Assembly (NCBI GenBank): GCA_035606235.1
Contig: DATNFU010000025.1
Span: forward strand, 1-64,000
From: 66-474 sp035606235
GTDB taxonomy: Bacteria; Pseudomonadota; Gammaproteobacteria; Xanthomonadales; Rhodanobacteraceae
Length of the DNA stretch: 64,000 bases
Reading direction: 5' to 3'
Position 1 is the first letter of the stretch; each line of letters opens with the position of its first letter. Shown here piece after piece: positions 28,501-37,149 of the stretch. The notes beneath the pieces are model-generated. The model was not told the DNA's origin. It saw nothing but the letters and a program-made list of their open reading frames with translations, and ran no database searches. The position numbers and the translations under genes are program-made.

Positions 28501-30110
28501 CCGAGGCGGTCTTCCGCCAAAGTCAAGATGAGGTCGCTGGCCAGCGCATCCGCCGCGCCGGCGCGCGCGCGATAGTGATGGACCAAATTGCCGTCGCGGT
28601 ACTGCAGCAGGCCATCTTCATACTGCGCCAACCACAAGTCGCCGTTGCGCGCGCGCAGCAACGCGCGAATATCCGGCGCACTCTGGATCGCGCCGTCATC
28701 GCCAGGCAGGCTCAGCAACGTCGCGCGTTGTGCTTTGGGATCGAAACTCAGCAGGCCGTGGCTGCTGGCAAGCAACAGATGGCCTTGCGCATCCGGCACG
28801 ATCGCGTACACGCGCAAGGGCGAGCGGCTATCGGCCGGCGCCGGGCTGGGTTCCGCCTTTCCGGCTTTCCCGATATTAGATCGCGCGGGCGTGAGTGCGC
28901 GCGCCAGCACGTCGCCGAAGCTTTCGAAGGTTCCGCTGGCGGGAATGTAATGGACCAGCGCATCGCCGACCGCACCCAGCCAGAGACTGCCGTCGGGCGC
29001 TTCATAGAACGTGCGCAGATGATTGCCGCCGGAGGCGTCGGCGTTTGGCGCGAGATTGACGATGGTGTGAAAGGGCGCGCCGTCCGGATCGGTCCAGGCC
29101 ACCCCGTGTGCTTCGGTGCCGACCCACAGCAGGCCGGAGCGATCGATGAACAGATCGTCGATCGCTCCTTCCGGCAGACTGCCGGCGATGTCCACGCGCG
29201 GTGGGGCCACCGCCGTTGTCGTGCCGTCGATATTCACCCGCAGCAGGCCCGCGCCGTCCAGGCTCAGCCACAGGCGTCCTGCATGATCCTCGATGATATG
29301 GGTGACACGCGCGCCCAGGCCGGGCAACGGCAGCCGCGTCAATGCGCCGCTGGAGCGATCCAGCCGGGCCAGACCGTTACGGTCGCCCAGCAGCAGGCGC
29401 CCGCGCTGATCGCAATACAAGGCGTTGACCGGATCAGCGGGATTGGCCAGCTCGCGCGTGTGCGAGGCGTTGTCGGCCAGCGCCAACACGGTATGCACAG
29501 TCGCCGCATACACCGCGCCATCCGGGCAGTGTGCGAACATCGTCACCACCGAATCGCCATCGCCGGAACTCCAGAGCCGTCGCGGCGTCGCGCCGGACCC
29601 GCCGAGCCGCTCGATCCCGCGCGCACCGGCAACCAGCAGCGCGTGATCGGGCAACGCTTGCAAGGCGTATACGTGCGAATCCGGCGCGATTGTCGTACGC
29701 GGCAGCGGCAGCACGCGGTCGTGGTCCGGGTCGAACAGCACCAGCCCACCACTGTTGCTGCCGACCCACAGCTTGCCGTCCCCGGCATCGGCCAGCGCCG
29801 TGATCAAATTGTCCGGCAGGCTGTCGGTGCGGTCGGGGTCGTGCTGAAAGCGCTGCAGGTTGTAACCGTCGTAGCGATGCAGGCCACCCTGGGTGGCCAC
29901 CCAGATGTAGCCGCGCGAATCCTGCACAATCACGCCGACGCTGTTCTGCGCCAGGCCGCTGCCGCTATCCAGCCGCTGGAAATAGAAATCACGTTCATAG
30001 GCCTGCGCCGCTATCGCGCACAACAGCAGCGCGAATGCGATCAGCAGGCGCAGCAGGAAGCGCCCGAGTGGACGGCTTTCCCGGCTCGGTGACGGGCGGA
30101 CGTGATGCAT
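25503..30110 (-). CDS. Propeller-sensor PAS-GGDEF-EAL protein (c-di-GMP cyclase/phosphodiesterase)
   Basis: Very large membrane protein (1535 residues) with a periplasmic sensor and cytoplasmic c-di-GMP output. Order: signal/anchor helix (FLLRLLIAFALLLCAIAAQA); Reg_prop propeller repeats to about 690 (GYIWVATQGGLHRYD, GKLWVGSNSGGLVLF, GLLWVGTEAHGVAWT and more); Y_Y_Y domain to about 800 (HFRYRLVGYDDNWLDID); transmembrane helix near 815 (ALYAAVLALIVLVLLLGW); two PAS/PAC modules (about 870-1110); GGDEF with intact signature RLGGDEFTVI near 1180; and EAL with GCEALLRW near 1310, ELTESMV, DDFGTGYSSL and KIDQEFV. Both catalytic signatures are intact, so either activity is possible. Shares its sensor design with the hybrid kinase at 10405-13941. 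Confidence 0.94.
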   Translation of the reverse strand: MHHVRPSPSRESRPLGRFLLRLLIAFALLLCAIAAQAYERDFYFQRLDSGSGLAQNSVGVIVQDSRGYIWVATQGGLHRYDGYNLQRFQHDPDRTDSLPDNLITALADAGDGKLWVGSNSGGLVLFDPDHDRVLPLPRTTIAPDSHVYALQALPDHALLVAGARGIERLGGSGATPRRLWSSGDGDSVVTMFAHCPDGAVYAATVHTVLALADNASHTRELANPADPVNALYCDQRGRLLLGDRNGLARLDRSSGALTRLPLPGLGARVTHIIEDHAGRLWLSLDGAGLLRVNIDGTTTAVAPPRVDIAGSLPEGAIDDLFIDRSGLLWVGTEAHGVAWTDPDGAPFHTIVNLAPNADASGGNHLRTFYEAPDGSLWLGAVGDALVHYIPASGTFESFGDVLARALTPARSNIGKAGKAEPSPAPADSRSPLRVYAIVPDAQGHLLLASSHGLLSFDPKAQRATLLSLPGDDGAIQSAPDIRALLRARNGDLWLAQYEDGLLQYRDGNLVHHYRARAGAADALASDLILTLAEDRLGRIWAGTVDGLSLVDPVAQKVRSFREQPGRSDSLSGHTVADVMVGKDATVWVGTLSGLDRLLWIDDAGAHFRRYGLAQGLPDATMYCMLEDARGDIWFSTNLGIGRLDPRDGNVRAYRSSDGLQGDEYDAGACLALHDGRLAFGGVHGFDVLDTAALKSSSFRPPVVITGLRIGGQNAPVPAPGDPMLRVPASARSLHADFAALDYAAPLRNHFRYRLVGYDDNWLDIDTRHTATWTNLEAGDYRLEVQGRSRNGAYGAAAVLPLRVQAYWWSSLAMRALYAAVLALIVLVLLLGWRGKRLEELHHQKQLRLREDRLRLALWGSGDEFWDWDLQAGMMFRLGADSLPGGHREESIAIDDWRNFAVHPDDLERVEHALAEHVTGNSDHFEAEHRLMNTRGDWVWVISRGKIVERDEAGKPARICGTARDISALRAAERDRRIAAEVIRSMTEAVTVTDLHFRFISVNPAFTRMTGYAEDEVMGRDAALLNCRQHAPEIYRHMRQVLAESGHWRGEMWQRRKDGEEFLCWIEINEVRDSSGQPTHIVCVLTDITDRKRVEQELRYLANYDTLTGLPNRTLLGERLGHAIINARRGNHKVAVLFIDLDRFKHVNDSMGHAAGDRMLKAAGARLRQVVRERDTVARLGGDEFTVILEEVVGVRDAEDMAQRLIEAFQSPLGMGGAQEAVISPSIGIAMYPDHGQVPTDLLKYADTAMYQAKERGRNTYTVYQARMDTLARDRARMIAALRRALERHEFAVVYQPKMAIGNGRITGCEALLRWNNAELGAIPPAVFIPLAEEIGLINEIGEFVLVNACAALRDFREAGLRGLSMAVNLSAAQLERPELTLRMCEILAEFDIAPDQLELELTESMVMANAEQSVRILGELKSIGVRVAIDDFGTGYSSLAYLKRLPIDTLKIDQEFVGDVTIDPDDAAITSTIITMAHSLDLNVIAEGVETPEQLAFLRAQGCDEIQGYWLSMPLPAEACLRFIAARSELARAAT

Positions 30111-30164
30111 GCTCAGACAAATTCCCCTCTCGCAGCGAGTGTAACCGAGAGCTCCGGCGCTGGC

Positions 30165-30173
30165 TGCTAGAAT
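30165..30173 (+). promoter_or_regulatory. Candidate extended -10 promoter of the UPF0149 gene
   Basis: TGCTAGAAT is an extended -10 hexamer (TAGAAT at 30168-30173) 27 bp before the ATG at 30200, in the divergent gap to the GGDEF/EAL gene. Confidence 0.35.
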
Positions 30174-30199
30174 CCTGCCGCAACCGGAGATTCAAAGCC

Positions 30200-30751
30200 A
30201 TGCCGGAACACGCATCCACCGATCACGCCGAGCTCGCCGCCGCGCTGTCTGCAATGCGGCTGGGGGTCGGCGCGTCGGAACTTCACGGGTCACTCTGCGG
30301 GTACCTGTGCGGTGGCGGCGATGCCGGCCCAAAGGCGTTTCTCTCCGCGCTGGAACTGCAAGGCAATGATGCGCACCCCGATGAGGCGACTCAAGCGCTG
30401 CTCGCGGAGATGTACGCGGAGACCCGCGTGCAGTTGGAAGATCCGGAGCTCGGCTTCCAGCCCCTGCTGCCGGATGGCTCGCACCCGCTGGCCGAACGCG
30501 GCGATGCGCTGGTGGAGTGGTGCCGCGGCTTCCTCGGCGGTTTGGGGCTGGGCGGCTTCGGCGGCCGGCGCCGGCTGTCGGAAGAAGGTTCGGAAATCCT
30601 CCACGATCTGGATGCGATTGCCGCCGCCCATTTTTCCTACGACAACGAAGATGATGAAACTTCCTTGACGGAGGTATTCGAATTCGTGCGCATCAGCGTG
30701 CTGTTGGTGTACGCGGAAATGCGTGATGATCCGGGCGAGCGCCTGCACTGA
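30200..30751 (+). CDS. UPF0149 / YgfB-family protein
   Basis: A 183-residue acidic soluble protein of the UPF0149 (YgfB) family. Matches: GASELHGSLCGYLCGGG near the start, LPLLPD-like FQPLLPDGSHPLAERGDAL, the EWCRGFLGGLGLGG helix and a conserved C-terminal EVFEFVRISVLLVYAEM. It lies just upstream of pepP; in enterobacteria and pseudomonads ygfB also precedes pepP and ubiH, so the pairing is conserved. ubiH itself is not here. In Pseudomonas a YgfB homologue modulates expression of other genes; the role here is unknown. Confidence 0.9.
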   Translation: MPEHASTDHAELAAALSAMRLGVGASELHGSLCGYLCGGGDAGPKAFLSALELQGNDAHPDEATQALLAEMYAETRVQLEDPELGFQPLLPDGSHPLAERGDALVEWCRGFLGGLGLGGFGGRRRLSEEGSEILHDLDAIAAAHFSYDNEDDETSLTEVFEFVRISVLLVYAEMRDDPGERLH

Positions 30752-30809
30752 TGTGCGATTTACCCTGTGGGTGGGCAAGCGTCGGCCCTTCCGGACTCGC
30801 AAAGAGAAC

Positions 30810-32111
30810 ATGATTGCTTCCGCTGAATTCGCGCAGCGCCGGCGAACCCTGATGCGCATGGCCGGCGACTCGGCGGCGATCATCGTGGCGGCCGCGCCCG
30901 AGCGCATGCGCAATGCCGATCTGGCGTGGCCATATCGACAGGATTCCGATTTCCATTATCTCAGCGGCTTTCCGGAACCCGACGCGGTGCTGGCCTTGTT
31001 GCCGGGCCGGCGAGCCGGCGAGACCGTGCTGTTCTGCCGCGAACGCGACGCCGAGGCCGAACGCATGCACGGCGCGCGCATCGGCCCGGAAGGCGCGGTC
31101 GAACGCTTCGGGCTGCAGGATGCATTTCCGGTAGAGGACATCGACGACATCCTGCCCGGCATGCTGGAAGGCCGCGAGCGGCTGTACTGCCACTTCGGCA
31201 GCGAGCCGGAATTCGACGCGCGCCTGTTGCGCTGGATGCGGCGCCTGCGCTCGGCGCGTGGTGGTGGCGTGGTGCCCAGGGAGTTCACCGCGCTCGGGCA
31301 TCTGTTGCACGACCTGCGCCTGTACAAATCGCCGGCGGAACTGAAGCTGATGCGCGAAGCGGCCAGCATCGCGGTCGAGGCGCAACGCGCGGCGATGCAG
31401 GCGGCTGTTCCGGGCCGCGGCGAGTTCGAGGTGGAAGCCGCGTTGCTGCACGCGATGCGCGCGCGCGGCGCGGTGCCATCCTACCCGCCGATCGTGGCCG
31501 CCGGCGCCAACGCCTGCGTGATGCACTATCAGGGAAATCGCGCGCGCCTCAAGCGCGGCGACCTGCTGCTGGTGGATGCCGGCGCGGAAGTGGAATGCTA
31601 TGCCTCCGATGTCACCCGCACCTTTCCGATCGGCGCGAAGTTTTCGCGCGAGCAGCGTGCGCTGTATGAGATCGTGCTGGATGCGCAGCGCGCAGCGATC
31701 AACGAGGTGCGTGCCAGTCGCTCCTGGGATGCCGTGCACAGCGCGGCCACGACGGTAATCGTGGAAGGCCTGTGCACGCTGAAGTTGTTGCGCGGCAGCG
31801 CGCGTGCAGCACTGCTCTCCGGCGACTACAAGCGATTTTTTCCGCACAAGACCGGCCACTGGATCGGGCTGGACGTCCACGATGTCGGCGACTACCACGT
31901 CGATGGCGAACCGCGTTTGCTGGAAGTGGGCATGGTGCTCACGGTGGAACCGGGCATTTACATCGCGCCGGATGACAGCACGGTGCCTGCGCGCTGGCGC
32001 GGAATCGGCATCCGCATCGAGGACGATGTCGTGGTGACCGCGCGGAACCCCGAAGTGCTGACCGCGGCGGTGCCGAAGGAACCGGCAGAGCTGGAGGCAT
32101 TGTGCTTGTGA
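30810..32111 (+). CDS. pepP: Xaa-Pro aminopeptidase (proline aminopeptidase P II)
   Basis: M24B metallopeptidase that removes an N-terminal residue before proline. ATG 30810 has an AAAGAGAA ribosome site; 433 residues. The N-terminal half (ENMIASAEFAQRRRTLM, WPYRQDSDFHYLSGFPEP) and the pita-bread catalytic half are both present. Metal ligands are in LLVDAGAE (Asp), SDVTRTFP (Asp), TGHWIGLDVHD (His), TVEPGIYI (Glu) and GIRIEDDVVV (Glu). Follows the UPF0149 gene by 58 bp; the next gene starts almost at its stop. Confidence 0.95.
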   Translation: MIASAEFAQRRRTLMRMAGDSAAIIVAAAPERMRNADLAWPYRQDSDFHYLSGFPEPDAVLALLPGRRAGETVLFCRERDAEAERMHGARIGPEGAVERFGLQDAFPVEDIDDILPGMLEGRERLYCHFGSEPEFDARLLRWMRRLRSARGGGVVPREFTALGHLLHDLRLYKSPAELKLMREAASIAVEAQRAAMQAAVPGRGEFEVEAALLHAMRARGAVPSYPPIVAAGANACVMHYQGNRARLKRGDLLLVDAGAEVECYASDVTRTFPIGAKFSREQRALYEIVLDAQRAAINEVRASRSWDAVHSAATTVIVEGLCTLKLLRGSARAALLSGDYKRFFPHKTGHWIGLDVHDVGDYHVDGEPRLLEVGMVLTVEPGIYIAPDDSTVPARWRGIGIRIEDDVVVTARNPEVLTAAVPKEPAELEALCL

Positions 32112-32122
32112 GATCGCGACAC

Positions 32123-33577
32123 ATGGCGCGCATCCCTGCTCCGGCCAGGAGCTTGCCTTCCGGCCACGAGCCGCGACGACGACGCGCGCCGGTCCCGCGC
32201 ACGCGCGCTCCTGCCAAGCCGTGGCTCAGCGCGCTTGCACTGGCTTTTGCGATGTTCACGGCACATGCGGCACCACCGGCCACGCAAACCACGCAACTGC
32301 AATACGGCCTGTTCGGCACGGTCACGCTGTCGCGGCCGACCGGCGCGCCGCAACGCAGCGTGCTGCTGTTTTCCGATCACGGTGGCGTGGATGCCGCCAG
32401 CCGCGCGTACGCACAGGGGCTGGCGCAAGCCGGCAGCTTTGTGGTCGGCATCGATCTGGACGCCTATATGGCTGAATTGGAATCGCTGCCGGACCCATGC
32501 AGCTTCCCGGCGGGACACGTGGAGGAGATGGCGCACTGGATGGAACGCCACGCCAACCTTCCACGCTATCAGCCGCCGTATGTGATCGGCGTGGGCGCGG
32601 GTGCAGACCTTGCCTATGCAATGAGCGTACAGGCGCCCTCGGGTACTTTCGCGGGGTTGGCGACACTCGGCTACGACTTCGAATTTCGTGTAACGCATCC
32701 GTTCTGTCCAGGCGACGCCGGCGTGGCCACCGCCGCCGATGGCAAGGCGTTCCGCATCGCGCCGGTTCCGCGTCCGCCGTTGCCCTGGCTGGCGCAGCCG
32801 TTCGCACCGGGCGCACGCGTCAATGGATTGCTCGGAGACGCTGCGCGGATGTTCGATCTGAAACGCGACGCGACGATCGACGACGGCATTGCGCTAGCCG
32901 CGGAACTGGATCGACTGAACCAGACGCAAGCCGCTGTCGCCGCCACCGATGACAGTCTTGCCGATTTGCCGCTGACCGAAATCGCGCCGCAAGTCGCCGG
33001 CGACAATCGCATCGCGATCATGCTGACCGGCGACGGCGGTTGGGCCGGTCTGGACAAGGGCGTGGCCGCGGTGCTGGCGCAGCACGGCGTGCGCGTGATC
33101 GGGCTCTCCTCGCTGGAATTCTTCTGGCACAAGAAGGATGCCGCGCAGATCACCGACGCGGTGTCGCGAATCGTCGCGCACTATTCGGCGCGGTATCCCG
33201 CGGCACGCTTCGCGCTGATCGGCTATTCGTTCGGCGCGAGCCTGGTGCCGGTGGTCGGCAACCGCTTGCCCGCCCCGCAACGCGCACGGGTGGCGGGCGG
33301 AGTGATGATATCGCCCGACGACACGGCGGTGTTCGAAATCCACGTCGGCGACTGGTTCGGTTCGACGCAACACGCCGACGCGCTGCCGCTGGCTCCGGAA
33401 GTCGCGCGCGCGAAGATTCCGCTGGTCTGCGTATATGGCAGCGGCGAGTCCGACGAATGGTGCCCCGCCGCCGCGAAACTCGGCCCGATGACATTGGTGC
33501 AGTTGCCGGGCGGGCATCATTACGATGGCGATTACGGCCGGCTCGGCGCGGCGATCCTGGCCGCGCTGCCGCACTAG
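32123..33577 (+). CDS. AcvB/VirJ-like exported alpha/beta hydrolase
   Basis: Exported protein of the AcvB/VirJ family. AcvB of Agrobacterium tumefaciens is reported to hydrolyse lysyl-phosphatidylglycerol in the periplasm. I use ATG 32123 (484 residues); GTG codons at 32102/32108 are alternatives. A long Arg/Pro-rich stretch precedes the signal helix (WLSALALAFAMFTAHA). The C-terminal VirJ domain is well kept: LTGDGGWAGLDKGVAAVL, GLSSLEFFWHKKDA, the nucleophile elbow ALIGYSFGASLVPVV, and PGGHHYDGDYGRL with the likely catalytic His. A second, weaker hydrolase-like domain lies N-terminal, as in full-length AcvB. An MprF-like gene lies 600 bp downstream. Confidence 0.88.
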   Translation: MARIPAPARSLPSGHEPRRRRAPVPRTRAPAKPWLSALALAFAMFTAHAAPPATQTTQLQYGLFGTVTLSRPTGAPQRSVLLFSDHGGVDAASRAYAQGLAQAGSFVVGIDLDAYMAELESLPDPCSFPAGHVEEMAHWMERHANLPRYQPPYVIGVGAGADLAYAMSVQAPSGTFAGLATLGYDFEFRVTHPFCPGDAGVATAADGKAFRIAPVPRPPLPWLAQPFAPGARVNGLLGDAARMFDLKRDATIDDGIALAAELDRLNQTQAAVAATDDSLADLPLTEIAPQVAGDNRIAIMLTGDGGWAGLDKGVAAVLAQHGVRVIGLSSLEFFWHKKDAAQITDAVSRIVAHYSARYPAARFALIGYSFGASLVPVVGNRLPAPQRARVAGGVMISPDDTAVFEIHVGDWFGSTQHADALPLAPEVARAKIPLVCVYGSGESDEWCPAAAKLGPMTLVQLPGGHHYDGDYGRLGAAILAALPH

Positions 33578-33635
33578 TGCTAGATTGCGCCGGCGCCTAC
33601 CGCGCATGCACCTTTCGCCATCCAGGGGAAACATC

Positions 33636-34043
33636 ATGTCGAACGCGGGTTCGTTCTGGATCAGATGGTCGCCGTTTTTCCTGAGTCTGCTGCGCGCGGT
33701 TGCCGGGTTCCTGCTCATGCAGCACGGCATGCAGAAGCTGTTCGGTTTTCCCGGCGCCGGCGGCCACATGAACGTGCAACTTCTTTCGTTGATGGGATTG
33801 GCGGGCATCCTCGAATGCTTCGGTGGCGGGCTGGTGTTGCTTGGCCTGTTCACGCGGCCGATCGCATTCATCCTGTCGGGCGAAATGGCATGCGCCTATT
33901 TCATGGTGCATTTCAAGATGAATCCCGTCTGGCCGATCCTCAACCACGGCGGCGAAGCGGTGCTGTTCTGTTTCGTGTTCCTGTATCTGTCGGCGGCGGG
34001 CGGCGGCCCGGTGAGCCTGGATCGCGCGATCCGTCGCGTGTAA
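33636..34043 (+). CDS. DoxX-family membrane protein
   Basis: A 135-residue integral membrane protein of the DoxX family, four predicted helices. ATG 33636 has an AGGGGAAA ribosome site. Marks: LSLLRAVAGFLLMQHGMQKL (the conserved R...G..F...G..K of helix 1), LMGLAGILECFGGGLVLLGL and EMACAYFMVHF. In mycobacteria a DoxX protein partners SodA and SseA in thiol oxidation, but most proteobacterial members are uncharacterised. It lies between the AcvB-like and MprF-like genes. Confidence 0.88.
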   Translation: MSNAGSFWIRWSPFFLSLLRAVAGFLLMQHGMQKLFGFPGAGGHMNVQLLSLMGLAGILECFGGGLVLLGLFTRPIAFILSGEMACAYFMVHFKMNPVWPILNHGGEAVLFCFVFLYLSAAGGGPVSLDRAIRRV

Positions 34044-34086
34044 ATTGTTCGGCGGCGACAAACAAGACGGCGCTAAGCGCCGGCCT

Positions 34087-34108
34087 GCTCCTACCGCCCA
34101 GTAGGAGC
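34087..34108. repeat. GTAGGAGC-family hairpin
   Basis: GCTCCTAC-CGCCCA-GTAGGAGC is a perfect eight-pair stem with a six-base loop in the gap between the convergent doxX-like and mprF-like genes. It is the shortest, most perfect copy of the GTAGGAGC family in the window and may terminate both transcripts. Confidence 0.65.
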
Positions 34109-34221
34109 GCGCCCCGCGCGCATGAATCACGCAAGCAACCGTCCTTGGTGCCGGCCCGGCCATCCGTGGCCGTGCGTTCGGCGGCGCGAGATGCGATTCA
34201 ACGCATCTCGCGAAAGCCGCC

Positions 34222-36849
34222 TCACCCGAACAGCAAACGCCGGTAACCACCGGCGATCAGCGCCGTGGTATCCAGCAACAGACCCGGCACCCACAGCCCG
34301 CGCGGATAAGCGAGATACGCGCCGGTCCACTCCGGTTTGAACTTGTCCTTGTACTGGCGCAGGCCCTGATAGTTGTAGAGACGATTGCCATAGCGGAAGG
34401 CGAGCGCGGCGAGCTGCTCGTTGACTCGCGCGTAAGGGTGCACACCGACGTTGGCCAGCGGCGCCATCCCCAGGGAAAATTGCGCGTGGCCTTGCGCTTT
34501 CGCCCACTGCATCACCTGCGCGAACAGGAAATCCATGCTGCCACGCGGCGCATCCGGGGTCTGCCGCATCAGGTCCACGCTCGCGGTGCCATTGGGTCCG
34601 TAGGGCGGTTGCAAGTTGGCGAACGCGATCAATTCATGCTCGCGGCGCACCAGCGCGATCGGACTCCAGGAAAAATAATCCGGGTCGAAGCGGCCCAGTG
34701 AGAATCCTTTTTCCGCGGCGCCGCGGTCGGCCAGCCACGCTTCGGAAACGCGCTCCAGATCGTCCAGCAACGCGGTGTCGAACGGCGGTTCGACAATGTG
34801 GAATTCCAGTTTTTCACGCTGCGCGCGATTCACCGCGGCGCGCAGATCTTCCCAGCGCTTGCCGGCCAGTGAAAACTCGGCGAGCGGCACGGTCGCGAGT
34901 TCGCCGAGCTTGAACAGGTCGAAACCCAGGTCGTGGAAGCGGTGCAGATCCGGCTCCAGCACTTCGTAGAACACCGGCACGCGATCCTGGTGATCGGCGA
35001 AGCGGCGGAAATCCAGGATCGCGCGCTCGATCGCCGCTTCCGGCCCGCTCGGCGGCCCCAGCGCGACCAGCCGGTCGCGAATGGTGCCGTAGGCGATCAC
35101 CGCGGCGTGATCGGCGGCCCAGAACAAATGCTTGTCGCCCATCAGGGTGAGGTGCGCGAATTCGCCACCTCCGTGTTGCAGGTAAACCTCGCGCGCACGC
35201 CGCAATTGCGCGCGATCCGGCAGCGGCAGCGGTGGCCGCCGCACCGCGAATGCCTGCCAGATCAGGTACAGCACCAGCCCGACCAGCGCCGCAGTGGCGC
35301 CCCGCGCCAGGCGGGACGCATGTTCGCCGGGACCGACTGCGAAGAAATCGAAACTGTCGTCGCCGATCACCGCCGCCACACCCAGCGCGAAGAACAGCCC
35401 GACCACGATCAGCAGGCCGATCAGCCAGCTCCAGTTGCGCGCGGAAGATAGGTTCATCGCGGCGCGCGAGAAATCGGCACGGCGCGTGCGCAACAGCGCC
35501 GACACAGCCAGCAGGAACAGTGCCTCGATCCAGTGCAGTCCCTTGGTCATCGCCAGGATCGCGGACAGCCACAACAGCCACTGCACCATGCGATAGGCCA
35601 CGCGCAAGCGGCCATCGATGCCACGCGCCAGGCCGAGCAGCAACACACCCAGCACGACGCTGATCAGATGCGAACTCTCGATCGCCTCGATCGGCAGCAA
35701 GCGATGCAGCTTGATCACGCGCTCGTGCAGCGACGGAATCGCGGTGGTAATCAGTTGCAGGGTGCCGGCCGCGAAGGTGAGATACGCCAGCAGCCGCACG
35801 CCGAGATTGCCGAGCAGGCTGGCCGGCAGGCCCAGCACCGCGAACAGCGGATGCGCGGCCAGCCGCGCGCGCGCGCGCGTGAGCGCCGGCACGCGTTGCG
35901 CCAGCATGCCCGCGCCCAGCCACAACGCCGTCAGCAGCGGCAGCAAATAATAGGTGACGCGAAACAGGATCAGCCCGGCGGTGACGTTTTCACCCGGCAC
36001 GCCGGCGGCGGTCAGCGCCAGCAGCAGCAATCCATCGAACACGCCGAAGCCGCCGGGGATCATGCTGGCCAGGCCGAGCACCGCCGCGCCGGTGTATGCA
36101 CCGAGCAACACGGTGGCATCCACCTGTGCGCCGGCGAGCGTGAGGCACAACCACAACGACGCTGCCGCGAGCAGCCAATCCACCAGCGACAGCGTGGTCA
36201 ATACCAGTTTCAGGGACAGCGATGGCAGGCCCTGTTCTTCCGGCAGCCAGCGCATCAGCTTGCGGCGCGTGGTCAGCAACAGGTACAGCGGCAGATACAG
36301 CGCTGCGGCGATCAGCACCGCGATCGCCAGCACGTGCGTGGCGGCGCCGGGCGTCACCGGCAACGCGCCCGATGCCAGCGTCGCAATCACCAGCGCCGAC
36401 AATCCAAGCGGCAGCGACAGCACCTGCAAGCCGACCAGCGCGGCACTGCGACGCATGGCCACCCCATGACCGGACAACCCAAGCAGGCGCACGCCCGAAC
36501 CAATCGCGCCGGAAAGATTCAAGGTATTGGCCAGCGCGTTGGCCACGAACGAAAGCCGCAGCAATTCGCGCGTGCGCACCTCCAGTTTCAGCCAGCGCGC
36601 GATTGCGATATCCACGCTGCTGGTGAAACCGACCGCAAACAGCGCCAGCGCAGCGGCATACGCTGCATAGCGTGTCGGCACATGCAACAGCGTGCGTTGC
36701 AATTGGCGCAGGTCGAAACCCGCGAGTTCGCGCCAGACCAGCCAGCCGGTGGCCAGCAGAAACGCCAGCGGAACCAGCCAGCGCAATCGCGCCAGCCAGC
36801 CGCGGCCGGGCTCGTGGCCGGAAGGTTCGGTGGCGGAAACGGAGGTCAT
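34222..36849 (-). CDS. mprF: MprF-like phosphatidylglycerol aminoacyltransferase/flippase
   Basis: Inner-membrane protein that transfers an amino acid from aminoacyl-tRNA to phosphatidylglycerol and flips the product, lowering surface negative charge and raising resistance to cationic peptides. I use ATG 36849 (MTSVSATEPSG); 875 residues. The N-terminal two thirds hold about 14 hydrophobic helices, including the flippase segment with SMIPGGFGVFDGLLLLAL. The C-terminal GNAT-like synthase domain has DKHLFWAADHAAVIAYGTIR, GFDLFKLGE, FSLGRFDPDYFSWSP and the ending FRYGNRLYNYQGLRQYKDKF typical of MprF/LpiA. The amino acid (Lys, Ala or other) cannot be read from sequence. Confidence 0.93.
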   Translation of the reverse strand: MTSVSATEPSGHEPGRGWLARLRWLVPLAFLLATGWLVWRELAGFDLRQLQRTLLHVPTRYAAYAAALALFAVGFTSSVDIAIARWLKLEVRTRELLRLSFVANALANTLNLSGAIGSGVRLLGLSGHGVAMRRSAALVGLQVLSLPLGLSALVIATLASGALPVTPGAATHVLAIAVLIAAALYLPLYLLLTTRRKLMRWLPEEQGLPSLSLKLVLTTLSLVDWLLAAASLWLCLTLAGAQVDATVLLGAYTGAAVLGLASMIPGGFGVFDGLLLLALTAAGVPGENVTAGLILFRVTYYLLPLLTALWLGAGMLAQRVPALTRARARLAAHPLFAVLGLPASLLGNLGVRLLAYLTFAAGTLQLITTAIPSLHERVIKLHRLLPIEAIESSHLISVVLGVLLLGLARGIDGRLRVAYRMVQWLLWLSAILAMTKGLHWIEALFLLAVSALLRTRRADFSRAAMNLSSARNWSWLIGLLIVVGLFFALGVAAVIGDDSFDFFAVGPGEHASRLARGATAALVGLVLYLIWQAFAVRRPPLPLPDRAQLRRAREVYLQHGGGEFAHLTLMGDKHLFWAADHAAVIAYGTIRDRLVALGPPSGPEAAIERAILDFRRFADHQDRVPVFYEVLEPDLHRFHDLGFDLFKLGELATVPLAEFSLAGKRWEDLRAAVNRAQREKLEFHIVEPPFDTALLDDLERVSEAWLADRGAAEKGFSLGRFDPDYFSWSPIALVRREHELIAFANLQPPYGPNGTASVDLMRQTPDAPRGSMDFLFAQVMQWAKAQGHAQFSLGMAPLANVGVHPYARVNEQLAALAFRYGNRLYNYQGLRQYKDKFKPEWTGAYLAYPRGLWVPGLLLDTTALIAGGYRRLLFG

Positions 36850-37149
36850 GGCGCGACGGCGGCGGCGAATCGCTGCCGGGCCGAAGCGAAGGCGTTCCGG
36901 ATCTCGCCCCGTGGTGCCGGCGCGCGAATCGCAACGATTCCCCCCGCTCTCATTGCAGGCCAAGCCATTGCCGGCTGCCCGGGCAACACGCGCATCGTGC
37001 ATCCTCGTTCCGCGGCGGGCACGCCGCGCGTTGACCGCATTTTAGCCGCGCATCGCTCGCGTGCGATAATCCGCGTCCGCCCGGATGGCGGTGCAAAATG
37101 GCGGGTGTAAAGCCGCTGGCGTGAACCGCGCGAAGCTAAGGACGATCCC

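Noticed and set aside
25608..30092. Open frame of about 1490 codons opposite the GGDEF/EAL gene
   Set aside because: The minus strand codes for a clearly recognisable multi-domain protein. The opposite frame is rich in His/Gln/Arg with no domain, typical of GC-rich antisense frames.
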